Assembly: GCF_015477805.1 (NCBI RefSeq)
Contig: NZ_JADLQL010000002.1
Span: 248,001 to 312,000 of the forward strand
DNA length: 64,000 nucleotides
Source: Nocardia flavorosea
GTDB lineage: Bacteria; Actinomycetota; Actinomycetes; Mycobacteriales; Mycobacteriaceae
Reading direction: 5' to 3'
Below, one piece after another: positions 42,751-50,419 of this stretch (its first letter is position 1; each line of letters begins with the position of its first letter). The position numbers and the translations under genes were made by a program. The notes beneath the pieces were generated by a model that saw nothing but the letters and a program-made list of their open reading frames with translations, made no database searches and was not told the origin of the DNA.

Positions 42751-43071
42751 TCAGCGCAGACCGTCGCGGTTGCCGTCTTCCATATCCTGCAGGTAGTCGG
42801 CGCTTTCGACCTGCCCTTCATAGAAGGAGTTCATGGTGCCGGCGACATTTCCCGCGCTGCCGATGAGGTTCGTCTTCCCCGCCCCGTAACCGTCATTGTC
42901 CTGCCCGTTGAAGAAGCTGTTTCCGAGCGTATCGTTGCCCCACGGTTCACCACGACTGTTGATGCTGGTGGTGAGGGTATCGATGACGCCGTTCACCCGG
43001 TCCCGCACACCGCCCGTGCGTTCCGCGGCAGCCCGGAACGCTTCGTCGTTGTAATCGACCCTATCGGCCAT
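42751..43071 (-). CDS. WXG100-like small protein, first gene of the giant-protein operon
   Basis: 106 residues from the ATG at 43069-43071, which has a strong GGAGGAG ribosome site; the frame stays open further upstream but without conservation. A helical N-terminus ends at the turn P-W-G-N-D-x-x-G-x-x-F, a variant of the W-x-G motif common in WXG100-like partners of CpnT-type toxins. The second helix ends with Y-E-G-Q-V-E-S-A-D-Y-L. It probably forms a helical complex with the CpnT-like leader of the giant protein to make an export-competent pair. Confidence 0.75.
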   Translation of the reverse strand: MADRVDYNDEAFRAAAERTGGVRDRVNGVIDTLTTSINSRGEPWGNDTLGNSFFNGQDNDGYGAGKTNLIGSAGNVAGTMNSFYEGQVESADYLQDMEDGNRDGLR

Positions 43072-43388
43072 CGCGTCCACTCCTCCCGCGGTGCCGAGCC
43101 ACCCCGCACCGTTGTACAACTGTCGGAAGCGACGATGGCAGCCAGGAGCGAACCCGGCATGATGCGAGCGTGAACGGCAGCTTTCCCGCCGTTTTCGAAC
43201 AAGGAATCCGCGCGCACGCAAAAACTTCCGTACGATGGCAGCGGTCATCTCGGGATAACCGTCCGGCGGGCGGGAATTCGATGCGCGTCGACCCACCCGG
43301 CCCTATGGTGCTCGGCTCTTCCGCCACCCACGGGCATCCGGCGTCCCGCCGCACACGGACAACTTGCGGCAAGGCATGATCGAGCGAT
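43072..43388. other. Divergent promoter region between the giant-protein operon and dtd
   Basis: 317 bases without a supported gene. It must hold the promoter of the minus-strand operon that includes the giant gene, and the upstream region of dtd. I see no clear -10/-35 pair or strong inverted repeat; the A/T-richer stretch around 43190-43240 is the likeliest control region. Confidence 0.4.
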
Positions 43389-43832
43389 ATGCGAGCCCTG
43401 ATACAGCGTGTGACCTCGGCGCAGGTGCTGGTGGACGGCGAACTGGTCGGCCGGATCGATCCGGTGCCTCAGGGAGTCCCGCACGGATTGCTGGCACTGA
43501 TCGGGGTCACCCACACCGATACCGCGGATACCGCTCGCGCCATGGCCGAAAAGATCTGGCGGCTGCGGATTCTCGCCGAAGAACGTAGCGCGGCAGATCT
43601 GTCCGCCCCGGTGCTCGTGGTCAGTCAGTTCACCCTGTACGCGGATACCCGTAAGGGCCGCAGACCGTCCTGGTCGGCCGCCGCGCCCGGCCCGCTCGCG
43701 GAACCTCTCGTAGAAACGGTCGCCGGGACGCTCCGGCAATTGGGCGCCGCGGTCGCCGGTGGCCGCTTCGGCGCGCATATGCAGGTGGAACTCACCAACG
43801 ACGGACCGGTAACGGTCCTGCTGGAACTCTGA
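43389..43832 (+). CDS. dtd: D-aminoacyl-tRNA deacylase (DTD)
   Basis: 147 residues, the standard DTD length. The enzyme hydrolyses D-amino acids wrongly attached to tRNA and works in the cytosol. The start M-R-A-L-I-Q-R-V, the motif S-Q-F-T-L-Y-A-D in the middle and the C-terminal N-D-G-P-V-T motif are the family's signature and active-site elements (the last is the variant of the usual N-x-G-P-V-T). It is a single plus-strand gene diverging from the giant-protein operon and converging on map. The upstream ribosome site is weak. Nothing links it functionally to the secretion cluster. Confidence 0.95.
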   Translation: MRALIQRVTSAQVLVDGELVGRIDPVPQGVPHGLLALIGVTHTDTADTARAMAEKIWRLRILAEERSAADLSAPVLVVSQFTLYADTRKGRRPSWSAAAPGPLAEPLVETVAGTLRQLGAAVAGGRFGAHMQVELTNDGPVTVLLEL

Positions 43833-43897
43833 TATCGAAGGGAGTTCACCGCGGGCCTCTGCGCAATCGGCCGGCCACGCAGGGGAAGTACGTGCCC

Positions 43898-44707
43898 CTA
43901 CTCGGAGCCCGCCGGACGCAGGGTCAGAATCCGCGGACCGTCCTCGGTCACCGCGACCGTATGCTCCCAGTGCGCGGCACGCGAACCGTCGGTGGTCACC
44001 ACGGTCCAATCGTCATCGAGAACTTTCGTATCCGAGGTTCCCAGGGTGAGCATCGGTTCGATCGCGAGCACCGAGCCCACCACCAGCCGCGGCCCCTTAC
44101 CCGGCTGTCCCTCGTTCGGCAGGAAGGGATCGAGATGCATTTCGCGGCCGATGCCGTGCCCGCCGTAACCGTCGACGATGCCGTAGGACCGGCCGTGCTC
44201 GGTTTCCGCGGCCCGTGTTCCCAGCTCGATCGCATGGGAGACATCGGTGAGCCGGTTGTCCGGCACCATGGCCGCTATTCCCGCCACCATCGATTTCTCG
44301 GTGGCTTCGCTGAGCATCCGGTCGGCCTCGGATACATCGCCGACACCGAACGTCCAGGCCGAATCGCCGTGCCAGCCGTCCAAGATCGCACCGCAATCGA
44401 TGGACACCAGATCGCCCGGCGCCAGTACTTCGGCATCGGTCGGGATACCGTGCACCACGCGGTCGTTCACCGAAGCGCAGATCGAGGCCGGGAAACCGTG
44501 GTAGCCCTTGAACGACGGGACCGCACCGGCGTCCCGGATCACCTGTTCGGCGACCCGGTCCAGTTCGAGCGTGGAAACCCCGGGGGCGGCGGCGGCACGG
44601 ACCGCCACCAGCGCACGGCCGACGATCGCGCCGGCCGCCGCCATGGCGTCGAGCTCCCCGGCCGTGCGGAACGGTACGACCTTCTTGTTCTTACGTCCGA
44701 AGACCAC
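43898..44707 (-). CDS. map: Methionine aminopeptidase, type I
   Basis: 269 residues. It removes the initiator Met from nascent proteins using two metal ions. The five ligand sites of the pita-bread fold are visible: D in S-I-D-C-G, D in W-H-G-D-S-A, H in [10 protein letters not shown] in A-I-E-P-M-L and E in [18 protein letters not shown] substrate loop is also present. It is the last gene of the secY-adk-map string, 44 bases after adk, the conserved arrangement in actinobacteria. Confidence 0.95.
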   Translation of the reverse strand: MVFGRKNKKVVPFRTAGELDAMAAAGAIVGRALVAVRAAAAPGVSTLELDRVAEQVIRDAGAVPSFKGYHGFPASICASVNDRVVHGIPTDAEVLAPGDLVSIDCGAILDGWHGDSAWTFGVGDVSEADRMLSEATEKSMVAGIAAMVPDNRLTDVSHAIELGTRAAETEHGRSYGIVDGYGGHGIGREMHLDPFLPNEGQPGKGPRLVVGSVLAIEPMLTLGTSDTKVLDDDWTVVTTDGSRAAHWEHTVAVTEDGPRILTLRPAGSE

Positions 44708-44751
44708 GGTTCTCCCTCGTCGAAGAATCGGCTCCGGACCCGGAACCCGAG

Positions 44752-45312
44752 CTAACCGGTTGTGGCATTACGGCCCAGTGCCTCCAAGGCCCGCGCGTTC
44801 ACCTCGTCGACCTCGCCGATACCGTCCACCGAGACGACCAGACCGTCGTAGTAGTTCAACAGCGGTTCGGTCTCCTCGCGGTAGACGCGCAGCCGGGTCC
44901 GGATGGTTTCCTCGTTGTCGTCGGAGCGTCCACGCGAAAGCATCCGCTCGACCACGGTGTCCTCCGACACCACGAAGCACAGCACCGCGTCGAGCTGATT
45001 ACCCAGTTCGTCGAGGATCTTCGCCAGCGCGTCGGCCTGGTCCACCGTGCGCGGGTATCCATCGAGGACGAAACCGCGGGCGGCATCGGGTTCGGCGACC
45101 CGGGACCGCACCATCCGATTGGTCACATCGCTGGGCACCAGCTCACCGGCGTCCATATAGCGCTGGGCCTCGAGCCCCAGCGGCGTCTGCTCGCTGATAT
45201 TCGCGCGGAAGAGGTCCCCGGTGGAGATATGCGGTACGCCCAGCTTTTCCGATAGCAGCACGGCTTGAGTGCCCTTGCCCGCTCCCGGCGGCCCGAGTAG
45301 TACAACTCTCAC
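44752..45312 (-). CDS. adk: Adenylate kinase (short-lid type)
   Basis: 186 residues, catalysing ATP + AMP to 2 ADP. The P-loop [10 protein letters not shown] lies at residues 7-16, the AMP-site motif D-G-Y-P-R is present near residue 84, and the lid is the short, zinc-free form typical of mycobacterial enzymes. Its ATG overlaps the secY stop by 4 bases, so expression is coupled to the translocon gene as usual for this operon. Confidence 0.96.
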   Translation of the reverse strand: MRVVLLGPPGAGKGTQAVLLSEKLGVPHISTGDLFRANISEQTPLGLEAQRYMDAGELVPSDVTNRMVRSRVAEPDAARGFVLDGYPRTVDQADALAKILDELGNQLDAVLCFVVSEDTVVERMLSRGRSDDNEETIRTRLRVYREETEPLLNYYDGLVVSVDGIGEVDEVNARALEALGRNATTG

Positions 45313-46625
45313 TTGAGGAACCCTTCGTAATTGCGATTCATGAGTTGGCTTTCGATCTGCTTCACGGTGTCCAGTCCGACACTGACGATGATCAGTACCG
45401 CAGCACCGCCGAACACCATGCTCTGCGCGCCGCCGGTGGAGCCGAGGAACACACTCGGCAGTACAGCCACCGCACCGAGGTAGATCGAGCCGGGGAGGGT
45501 GATCCGGCTCAGTACATAGCTGAGATGATCAGCGGTCGGTTGACCGGGCCGGTAGCCCGGGATGAAACCGCCGAACTTCTTCATCTCGTCGGCCCGTTCC
45601 TCCGGGTTGAAGGTAATGGCCACATAGAAGTAGGTGAAGAACACGATCAGCCCGAAGTAGATCGCGATGTACACCGGGTTGGTGGGATCCACCAGGTAGG
45701 TCTGGATCATCTCCTGCCACCAGCTGGGATCGGTGTCGTTCGTGGACCCGACCAGCTGTACGACCAGATTCGGCAGATAGAGCAAAGACGACGCGAAGAT
45801 CACCGGGATCACGCCGGCCTGGTTGACCTTCAGCGGCAGGTAGGTCGAGGAGCCGCCGTACATCTTACGGCCGACCACGCGCTTGGCGTACTGCACCGGA
45901 ATCCGGCGCTGCCCCTGCTCGACGAAGACCACCGCGATGATCACCGCCAGGGCCGCCGCGCACACCACGCCGAAGAGCAGACCGCCACGACTGTCCAGGA
46001 TGTTCTTGCCCTCGGAGGGAATCCGGGCCGCGATACCGGCGAAGATCAGCAGCGACATACCGTTGCCGACCCCGCGTTCGGTGATCTGCTCACCGAACCA
46101 CATCACCAGGGCGGCGCCCGCTGTCATCACCAAAACGATGGTGATCATGCCGAAAATACTCGTATCGGCGAGAATATCCTGCTGGCAGCCCTGCAGTAGC
46201 TGTCCACGCGCGGCCAGCGCGACCAGGCCCGTTGCCTGCAGAATCGCCAAGGCGATCGACAGGTACCGGGTGTACTGCGTCATCTTGGTCTGGCCGGCCT
46301 GGCCTTCCTTCTTCAGCTCTTCGAACCGCGGGATGACAACGGTGAGCAGCTGAACGATGATGCTCGCGGTGATGTAGGGCATGATGCCGATCGCGAACAC
46401 CGAGAGCTGCAGTAGCGCACCACCGGAGAACAGGTTGATCAGCTGGTAGATCCCGGCGGAATCACCACCGGAGACCAGGTCGATACATTCCTGGACCGCC
46501 CCGTAGTCGACGCCCGGCGAGGGCAGCGCGGCACCGGCGCGGTACAGCGCTACCAGCCCCAGCGTGAAGAGAATCTTCCGCCGCAAGTCCGAGGTCCGGA
46601 AGGCCGTAACGAAGGCGGAAAGCAC
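45309..46625 (-). CDS. secY: Protein translocase channel subunit SecY
   Basis: 438 residues with ten hydrophobic segments spaced as in SecY, the pore of the Sec translocon in the inner membrane. Family landmarks include A-L-P-S-P-G-V-D-Y near the start, M-P-Y-I-T-A-S-I-I in TM2, [11 protein letters not shown] in TM4-5, and a cytoplasmic loop with Q-Y-A-K-R-V-V-G-R. It heads the secY-adk-map unit and is separated from rplO by 164 bases that contain a hairpin, so it may also have its own promoter. Confidence 0.96.
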   Translation of the reverse strand: MLSAFVTAFRTSDLRRKILFTLGLVALYRAGAALPSPGVDYGAVQECIDLVSGGDSAGIYQLINLFSGGALLQLSVFAIGIMPYITASIIVQLLTVVIPRFEELKKEGQAGQTKMTQYTRYLSIALAILQATGLVALAARGQLLQGCQQDILADTSIFGMITIVLVMTAGAALVMWFGEQITERGVGNGMSLLIFAGIAARIPSEGKNILDSRGGLLFGVVCAAALAVIIAVVFVEQGQRRIPVQYAKRVVGRKMYGGSSTYLPLKVNQAGVIPVIFASSLLYLPNLVVQLVGSTNDTDPSWWQEMIQTYLVDPTNPVYIAIYFGLIVFFTYFYVAITFNPEERADEMKKFGGFIPGYRPGQPTADHLSYVLSRITLPGSIYLGAVAVLPSVFLGSTGGAQSMVFGGAAVLIIVSVGLDTVKQIESQLMNRNYEGFLK

Positions 46626-46738
46626 AGATCCTCCTGGCGAACGACATGGTCAGGCCATGGAAATTTCAGCGTGTCCCGACTCGGAAATCGCCGAACCCAT
46701 GACGGGTTTTGGCAGAACCACTTGAACTCTAACAGTGA

Positions 46739-46766
46739 CGCCGGACGAGCCTGCACTCGTCCGGCG
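46739..46766. terminator. Hairpin between rplO and secY
   Basis: A perfect 11-bp inverted repeat (arms 46739-46749 and 46756-46766, 6-base loop) lies 23 bases after the rplO stop. It lacks a T-run, so it could be a leaky terminator or attenuator separating the ribosomal-protein genes from secY-adk-map. Confidence 0.6.
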
Positions 46767-46789
46767 CCGCTGTCGTCTATGGGCGAACG

Positions 46790-47233
46790 TCAGCCCAGTT
46801 CGGTGGCGGTACCACCGGCGGCGGCGATCTTCTCCTTGGCAGAGCCGGAGAACTTGTCCGCACTGACCTGCACGGCGACGGAGATCTCTCCCTCGCCGAG
46901 CACCTTCACCAGCTGGTTCTTGCGCACCGCGCCCTTGGCGACCAGCTCGTCCTTGCCGATGGTGCCGCCCTCGGGGAACAGCTCGGCAATGGTGCCCACA
47001 TTCACAACCTGGTACTCCACCCGGAACGGGTTGGTGAAGCCCTTCAGCTTCGGCAGGCGCATATGGATGGGCATCTGGCCGCCCTCGAACGCGGCAGGCA
47101 CGTTCTTGCGGGCCTTGGTGCCCTTGGTGCCGCGGCCGGCGGTCTTACCCTTGGAGCCTTCACCGCGACCCACGCGGGTCTTATCGGTTTTGGCGCCGGG
47201 GGCCGGGCGCAGATGATGCAGTTTGATGGTCAT
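46790..47233 (-). CDS. rplO: Ribosomal protein uL15
   Basis: 147 residues from the ATG at 47231-47233; an upstream in-frame start adds five residues that overlap rpmD and is unlikely. The basic, Gly-rich N-terminus with [14 protein letters not shown] and the C-terminal [17 protein letters not shown] are diagnostic of L15 of the large subunit. It lies one base after rpmD, as in the standard spc order. Confidence 0.97.
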   Translation of the reverse strand: MTIKLHHLRPAPGAKTDKTRVGRGEGSKGKTAGRGTKGTKARKNVPAAFEGGQMPIHMRLPKLKGFTNPFRVEYQVVNVGTIAELFPEGGTIGKDELVAKGAVRKNQLVKVLGEGEISVAVQVSADKFSGSAKEKIAAAGGTATELG

Positions 47234-47234
47234 G

Positions 47235-47414
47235 TCAGACCTCCTCAACAGTTACGAGGTGGCGCACGACATTGATCAGACCACGGTTCTGCGGGTTGTC
47301 CTCCCGGATCACCGACTTACGGATCCCCCGCAGACCGAGGGTCCGCAGGCTGTCCCGCTGATTCTGCTTGGCGCCGATCGAGCTCTTGATCTGGGTCACC
47401 TTGAGATCTGCCAT
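47235..47414 (-). CDS. rpmD: Ribosomal protein uL30
   Basis: 59 residues starting [14 protein letters not shown], the normal L30 size. The segment [14 protein letters not shown] is the conserved central motif, and N-V-V-R-H-L-V-x-V is the usual end. It lies between rpsE and rplO with one-base gaps, so it is co-translated with both. Confidence 0.96.
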   Translation of the reverse strand: MADLKVTQIKSSIGAKQNQRDSLRTLGLRGIRKSVIREDNPQNRGLINVVRHLVTVEEV

Positions 47415-47415
47415 A

Positions 47416-48060
47416 TCAGACTCCTTGTCCGGCACGGGCACGCAGCATGCCCGCGGGAGCGACGTCCTCGATCGGCAGACCGCGGCGTGCCGCGACCTCT
47501 TCCGGCCGCTGCAGCATCTTGAGTGCGGCGACGGTCGCGTGGACGACGTTGATCGCATTGTCGCTACCGAGCGACTTGGCCAGGATGTCGTGGATGCCCG
47601 CGCACTCCAGCACGGCACGCGCGGCGCCACCGGCGATCACACCGGTACCCGGGGTGGCCGGGCGCAGCATGACCACACCGGCCGCCGCTTCGCCCTGCAC
47701 CGGGTGGGTGATGGTGGAGCCGATCATCGGGACGCGGAAGAAGCCCTTACGCGCTTCCTCGACGCCCTTCTGGATGGCCGCGGGAACTTCCTTGGCCTTG
47801 CCGTAGCCGACACCGACCAGGCCGTTGCCGTCACCCACGATGACCAGGGCGGTGAAGCTGAAGCGCCGACCACCCTTGACGACCTTGGAGACACGGTTGA
47901 TCGCTACGACGCGCTCGAGCTGATTCTTCTCGGCCGCGTCGTTGCGACGATCACCGCGGCGGTCGCCGCCGCCCCTGCGATCGCCGCGGCCGCCCTCGGG
48001 GGCGTTGGGGTTCTGTCCGGCGGGTCCGTTTCCGCCGTCACGCCGTTGACGTCCCGGCAT
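47416..48060 (-). CDS. rpsE: Ribosomal protein uS5
   Basis: 214 residues. The conserved S5 core starts with [24 protein letters not shown] and continues with the [13 protein letters not shown] loop. The first 45 residues are a Gly/Arg/Asn-rich low-complexity extension, longer than in E. coli but usual in Nocardia-type actinobacteria. Part of the small subunit body at the mRNA entry side, where it contributes to decoding accuracy. Confidence 0.96.
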   Translation of the reverse strand: MPGRQRRDGGNGPAGQNPNAPEGGRGDRRGGGDRRGDRRNDAAEKNQLERVVAINRVSKVVKGGRRFSFTALVIVGDGNGLVGVGYGKAKEVPAAIQKGVEEARKGFFRVPMIGSTITHPVQGEAAAGVVMLRPATPGTGVIAGGAARAVLECAGIHDILAKSLGSDNAINVVHATVAALKMLQRPEEVAARRGLPIEDVAPAGMLRARAGQGV

Positions 48061-48106
48061 CAGACGTTCCTTCCGTTCACGCTGGTATGTGCAGTGGTGT
48101 TGATCA

Positions 48107-48514
48107 TCAGAACTTCAGCCCGCCTTCCCGAGCGGCGTCGGCGAGCGCCGCGATCCGGCCGTGGTAGTCGTGACCACCGCGGTCGAACACCACGGCCTCC
48201 ACACCGGCGGCCTTGGCACGTTCGGCGATCAGTTCGCCGACCTTCTTGCCCTTGGCGGTCTTGTCGCCGTCCAGCGCCCGCACATCGGCTTCGATGGTCG
48301 AGGCCGATGCCAGGGTGTGGCCCGCGGAATCGTCGATGAGCTGCACATGCAGATGCCGCGAGGAGCGGTGCACGATCAGCCGCGGCCGAACGCTGGTGCC
48401 CTCGATCTTCTTGCGCAGGCGGAAATGACGCCGCGTCTTGGACAGCCGACGGCGGGTCGAAGCATCCTTGCCCAGCGGAATCCGCTTGGCCTTCTGGTTC
48501 TCGGTTTGCGCCAT
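48107..48514 (-). CDS. rplR: Ribosomal protein uL18
   Basis: 135 residues from the ATG at 48512-48514, two bases after rplF; a GTG six bases further up would overlap the rplF stop. The basic N-terminus, [20 protein letters not shown] motif and the C-terminal [24 protein letters not shown] are diagnostic of L18, which binds 5S rRNA. Confidence 0.96.
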   Translation of the reverse strand: MAQTENQKAKRIPLGKDASTRRRLSKTRRHFRLRKKIEGTSVRPRLIVHRSSRHLHVQLIDDSAGHTLASASTIEADVRALDGDKTAKGKKVGELIAERAKAAGVEAVVFDRGGHDYHGRIAALADAAREGGLKF

Positions 48515-48516
48515 GA

Positions 48517-49053
48517 TCACTTACCCGTCTTTCCGACCTTGCGGCGAACGACCTCACCGGCGTAGCGGATGCCCTTGCCCTTGTAGGGGTCGGGTTTGCG
48601 CAGGCCGTGGATAACCGCCGAAATCTGGCCGACCTTCTGCTTGTCGATCCCGGATACGGAGAATTTGGTGGGCGATTCCACCGCGAAGGTGATGCCCTCG
48701 GGCGCCTCGATCGGCACCGGATGGCTGTAACCGAGGGCGAACTCGAGGTTGCTGCCCTTCTGCTGCACGCGGTAGCCGACGCCGAAGATTTCCATCTTCT
48801 TCTCGTACCCCTTGGTGACACCGGTGACCATGTTGTCGACCAGCGTCCGGGTCAGGCCGTGCAGCGAACGGTTGCGGCGTTCGTCGTCCGGGCGGGAGAA
48901 GACCAGGCGGCCGTCCTCCTGCGTGACGGTGATCGGCTCGGCGACGGTCAGCGAGAGCTGACCCTTCGGGCCTTTCACGGCGATATCCTGGCCGTTGATG
49001 GTCACCTCGACACCCGAGGGGATCACGACGGGATCTTTGCCGATACGCGACAT
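48517..49053 (-). CDS. rplF: Ribosomal protein uL6
   Basis: 178 residues, standard length. It begins [15 protein letters not shown] and ends with the L6 signature [12 protein letters not shown] near residue 160. Two repeated alpha/beta halves are visible. It follows rpsH by 13 bases. Confidence 0.97.
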   Translation of the reverse strand: MSRIGKDPVVIPSGVEVTINGQDIAVKGPKGQLSLTVAEPITVTQEDGRLVFSRPDDERRNRSLHGLTRTLVDNMVTGVTKGYEKKMEIFGVGYRVQQKGSNLEFALGYSHPVPIEAPEGITFAVESPTKFSVSGIDKQKVGQISAVIHGLRKPDPYKGKGIRYAGEVVRRKVGKTGK

Positions 49054-49066
49054 GTCCGTACCTCCC

Positions 49067-49465
49067 TTACCAGACGTAGGCGAGGACTTCCCCGCCTACT
49101 CCCTGCTGAGCCGCCTGACGGTCGGTGAGCAGGCCGGTCGACGTGGAGATGATCGCCACGCCGAGGCCGCCCAGGACCTTGGGCAGGTTGGTGGACTTCG
49201 CGTACACGCGCAGACCCGGCTTCGAAACCCGGCGCAGACCCTGGAGGCTGCGCTCCCGGCTGGGGCCGTACTTGAGGTCGACGACGAGGGCCTTGCCCAC
49301 GGTTGCGTCCTCGGTGCGGTAATCGGCGATATAGCCCTCACGCTTCAGGATCTCGGCGATATTCGCCTTGAGCTTCGAATGCGGGGCCTTCACCTGATCG
49401 TGGTACGCCGAATTGGCGTTGCGCAGACGTGTCAGGAAGTCTGCGATCGGATCGGTCATGGTCAT
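49067..49465 (-). CDS. rpsH: Ribosomal protein uS8
   Basis: 132 residues (a start two codons in is equally possible). The signature [13 protein letters not shown] is at the N-terminus, the central K-P-G-L-R-V-Y is present, and the end [28 protein letters not shown] is diagnostic. It is the first gene of the downstream part of the split spc cluster and has its own candidate promoter at 49648-49675. Confidence 0.97.
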   Translation of the reverse strand: MTMTDPIADFLTRLRNANSAYHDQVKAPHSKLKANIAEILKREGYIADYRTEDATVGKALVVDLKYGPSRERSLQGLRRVSKPGLRVYAKSTNLPKVLGGLGVAIISTSTGLLTDRQAAQQGVGGEVLAYVW

Positions 49466-49647
49466 AGTTCGACCTCGACACCTTTCTCGCTGCGGTTCCC
49501 ATACAACACCCGCGCCACGCGGGCGCCGGCCGTGGGCCTACAGCAATTCGGCTGGTCCGGACGGCAGTCACCGCCGGATGAGTTCGTATCGCCCGGGGGC
49601 CCACGCGGGGCCGCCCACGGACACAGATGTGCCCTGGCAACCGGTCT

Positions 49648-49675
49648 AGTGTAGGAGCTGGCTCGTTTACGACAA
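49648..49675 (-). promoter_or_regulatory. Candidate sigma-A promoter for the rpsH gene cluster
   Basis: Read on the minus strand, a TTGTCG -35 (49670-49675) and a TACACT -10 (49648-49653) are spaced 16 bases apart. A start around 49640 would give a leader of roughly 175 bases before rpsH. This promoter is expected because the rest of the spc cluster lies about 9 kb away. Confidence 0.6.
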
Positions 49676-49722
49676 AATCAGCCCCCCGGAATACCGCCGT
49701 GACCAGGTACTCTGGCCGTTAT

Positions 49723-50154
49723 ATGACAGAGAAGGGGAACTTCGAGGAGCGGCTCACCGCCCTCGAAGATGAGGTGGGAGATCTCGAGCATCGGCTGCAG
49801 CGCAGCGAGAAGGATGCTGCTGCCGCGCGGATCCTGGCCGGAGGGGCGGACCGCGATACCTCGGAACTGCGGATCGAATTACGCGAGTCCCGCGAACAGA
49901 ACATGCGTGTGCACAACGCGACCAGGTCCGATATCGCCGATCTCCGGGGGGACATCATCGAGATCCGGGGCAATATCACCGGGATCCGGGGCGAAATCGG
50001 GCAGCTGAACAACAGAGTCGACACCCTGACTCTCGAGATGCGCAGCAAGTTCGACATGCTGGCCGCCGGGCAACAGCAGATCGCGAACCTGATCACGCTC
50101 GCATCGACGGCAAAAGCAGCGAACAGTAGCCTGGCCGCCGCTGCGCCCTGCTGA
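49723..50154 (+). CDS. Coiled-coil protein of unknown function, probably leaderless
   Basis: 143 residues from the ATG at 49723. The protein is almost entirely heptad-repeat helix (residues 5-125; E-R-L-T-A-L-E-D-E-V-G-D-L-E-H-R-L at the start and repeated I-R-G-x-I/E segments in the middle). There is no signal peptide or membrane segment. A TACTCT hexamer (49708-49713) lies about 10-15 bases before the ATG, so the mRNA could begin at or next to the start codon, as is common in mycolate actinobacteria. It diverges from rpsH; function unknown. Confidence 0.65.
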   Translation: MTEKGNFEERLTALEDEVGDLEHRLQRSEKDAAAARILAGGADRDTSELRIELRESREQNMRVHNATRSDIADLRGDIIEIRGNITGIRGEIGQLNNRVDTLTLEMRSKFDMLAAGQQQIANLITLASTAKAANSSLAAAAPC

Positions 50155-50360
50155 TCACCACGGTCAGCGACGACCCGGCCGAGCTGTGTCCTCGAAGTAC
50201 GGTGCCCGACAACCGTGACCGCCGTGTCGACCGTGCTCGATATTGCGGGTAGCCGATCGATGGCGGATCCAGGTCCGCCAGGCTGTAAGCGGTGCAGACC
50301 GAAAACGTCGCGTTCGACAGGCCGGTTTCGTTCGGCGAGTACCGCTCGCGGTCACCGGAC

Positions 50361-50402
50361 CGAAGCGGGCCCCGGAAGCCAGTGGCTCCGGGGCCCGCTT
50401 CG
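50361..50402. terminator. Terminator hairpin after the MFS-fusion gene
   Basis: A perfect 16-bp inverted repeat (arms 50361-50376 and 50387-50402) with a 10-base loop lies 18 bases beyond the MFS gene stop on the minus strand. No T-run is present. It could also stop plus-strand transcription from the coiled-coil gene. Confidence 0.75.
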
Positions 50403-50419
50403 CTCGGGTTCGAACGAGC

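Noticed and set aside
43170..43379. Short plus-strand frame of 69 codons upstream of dtd
   Set aside because: No family resemblance or ribosome site, and it lies in the expected promoter region of the giant-gene operon.
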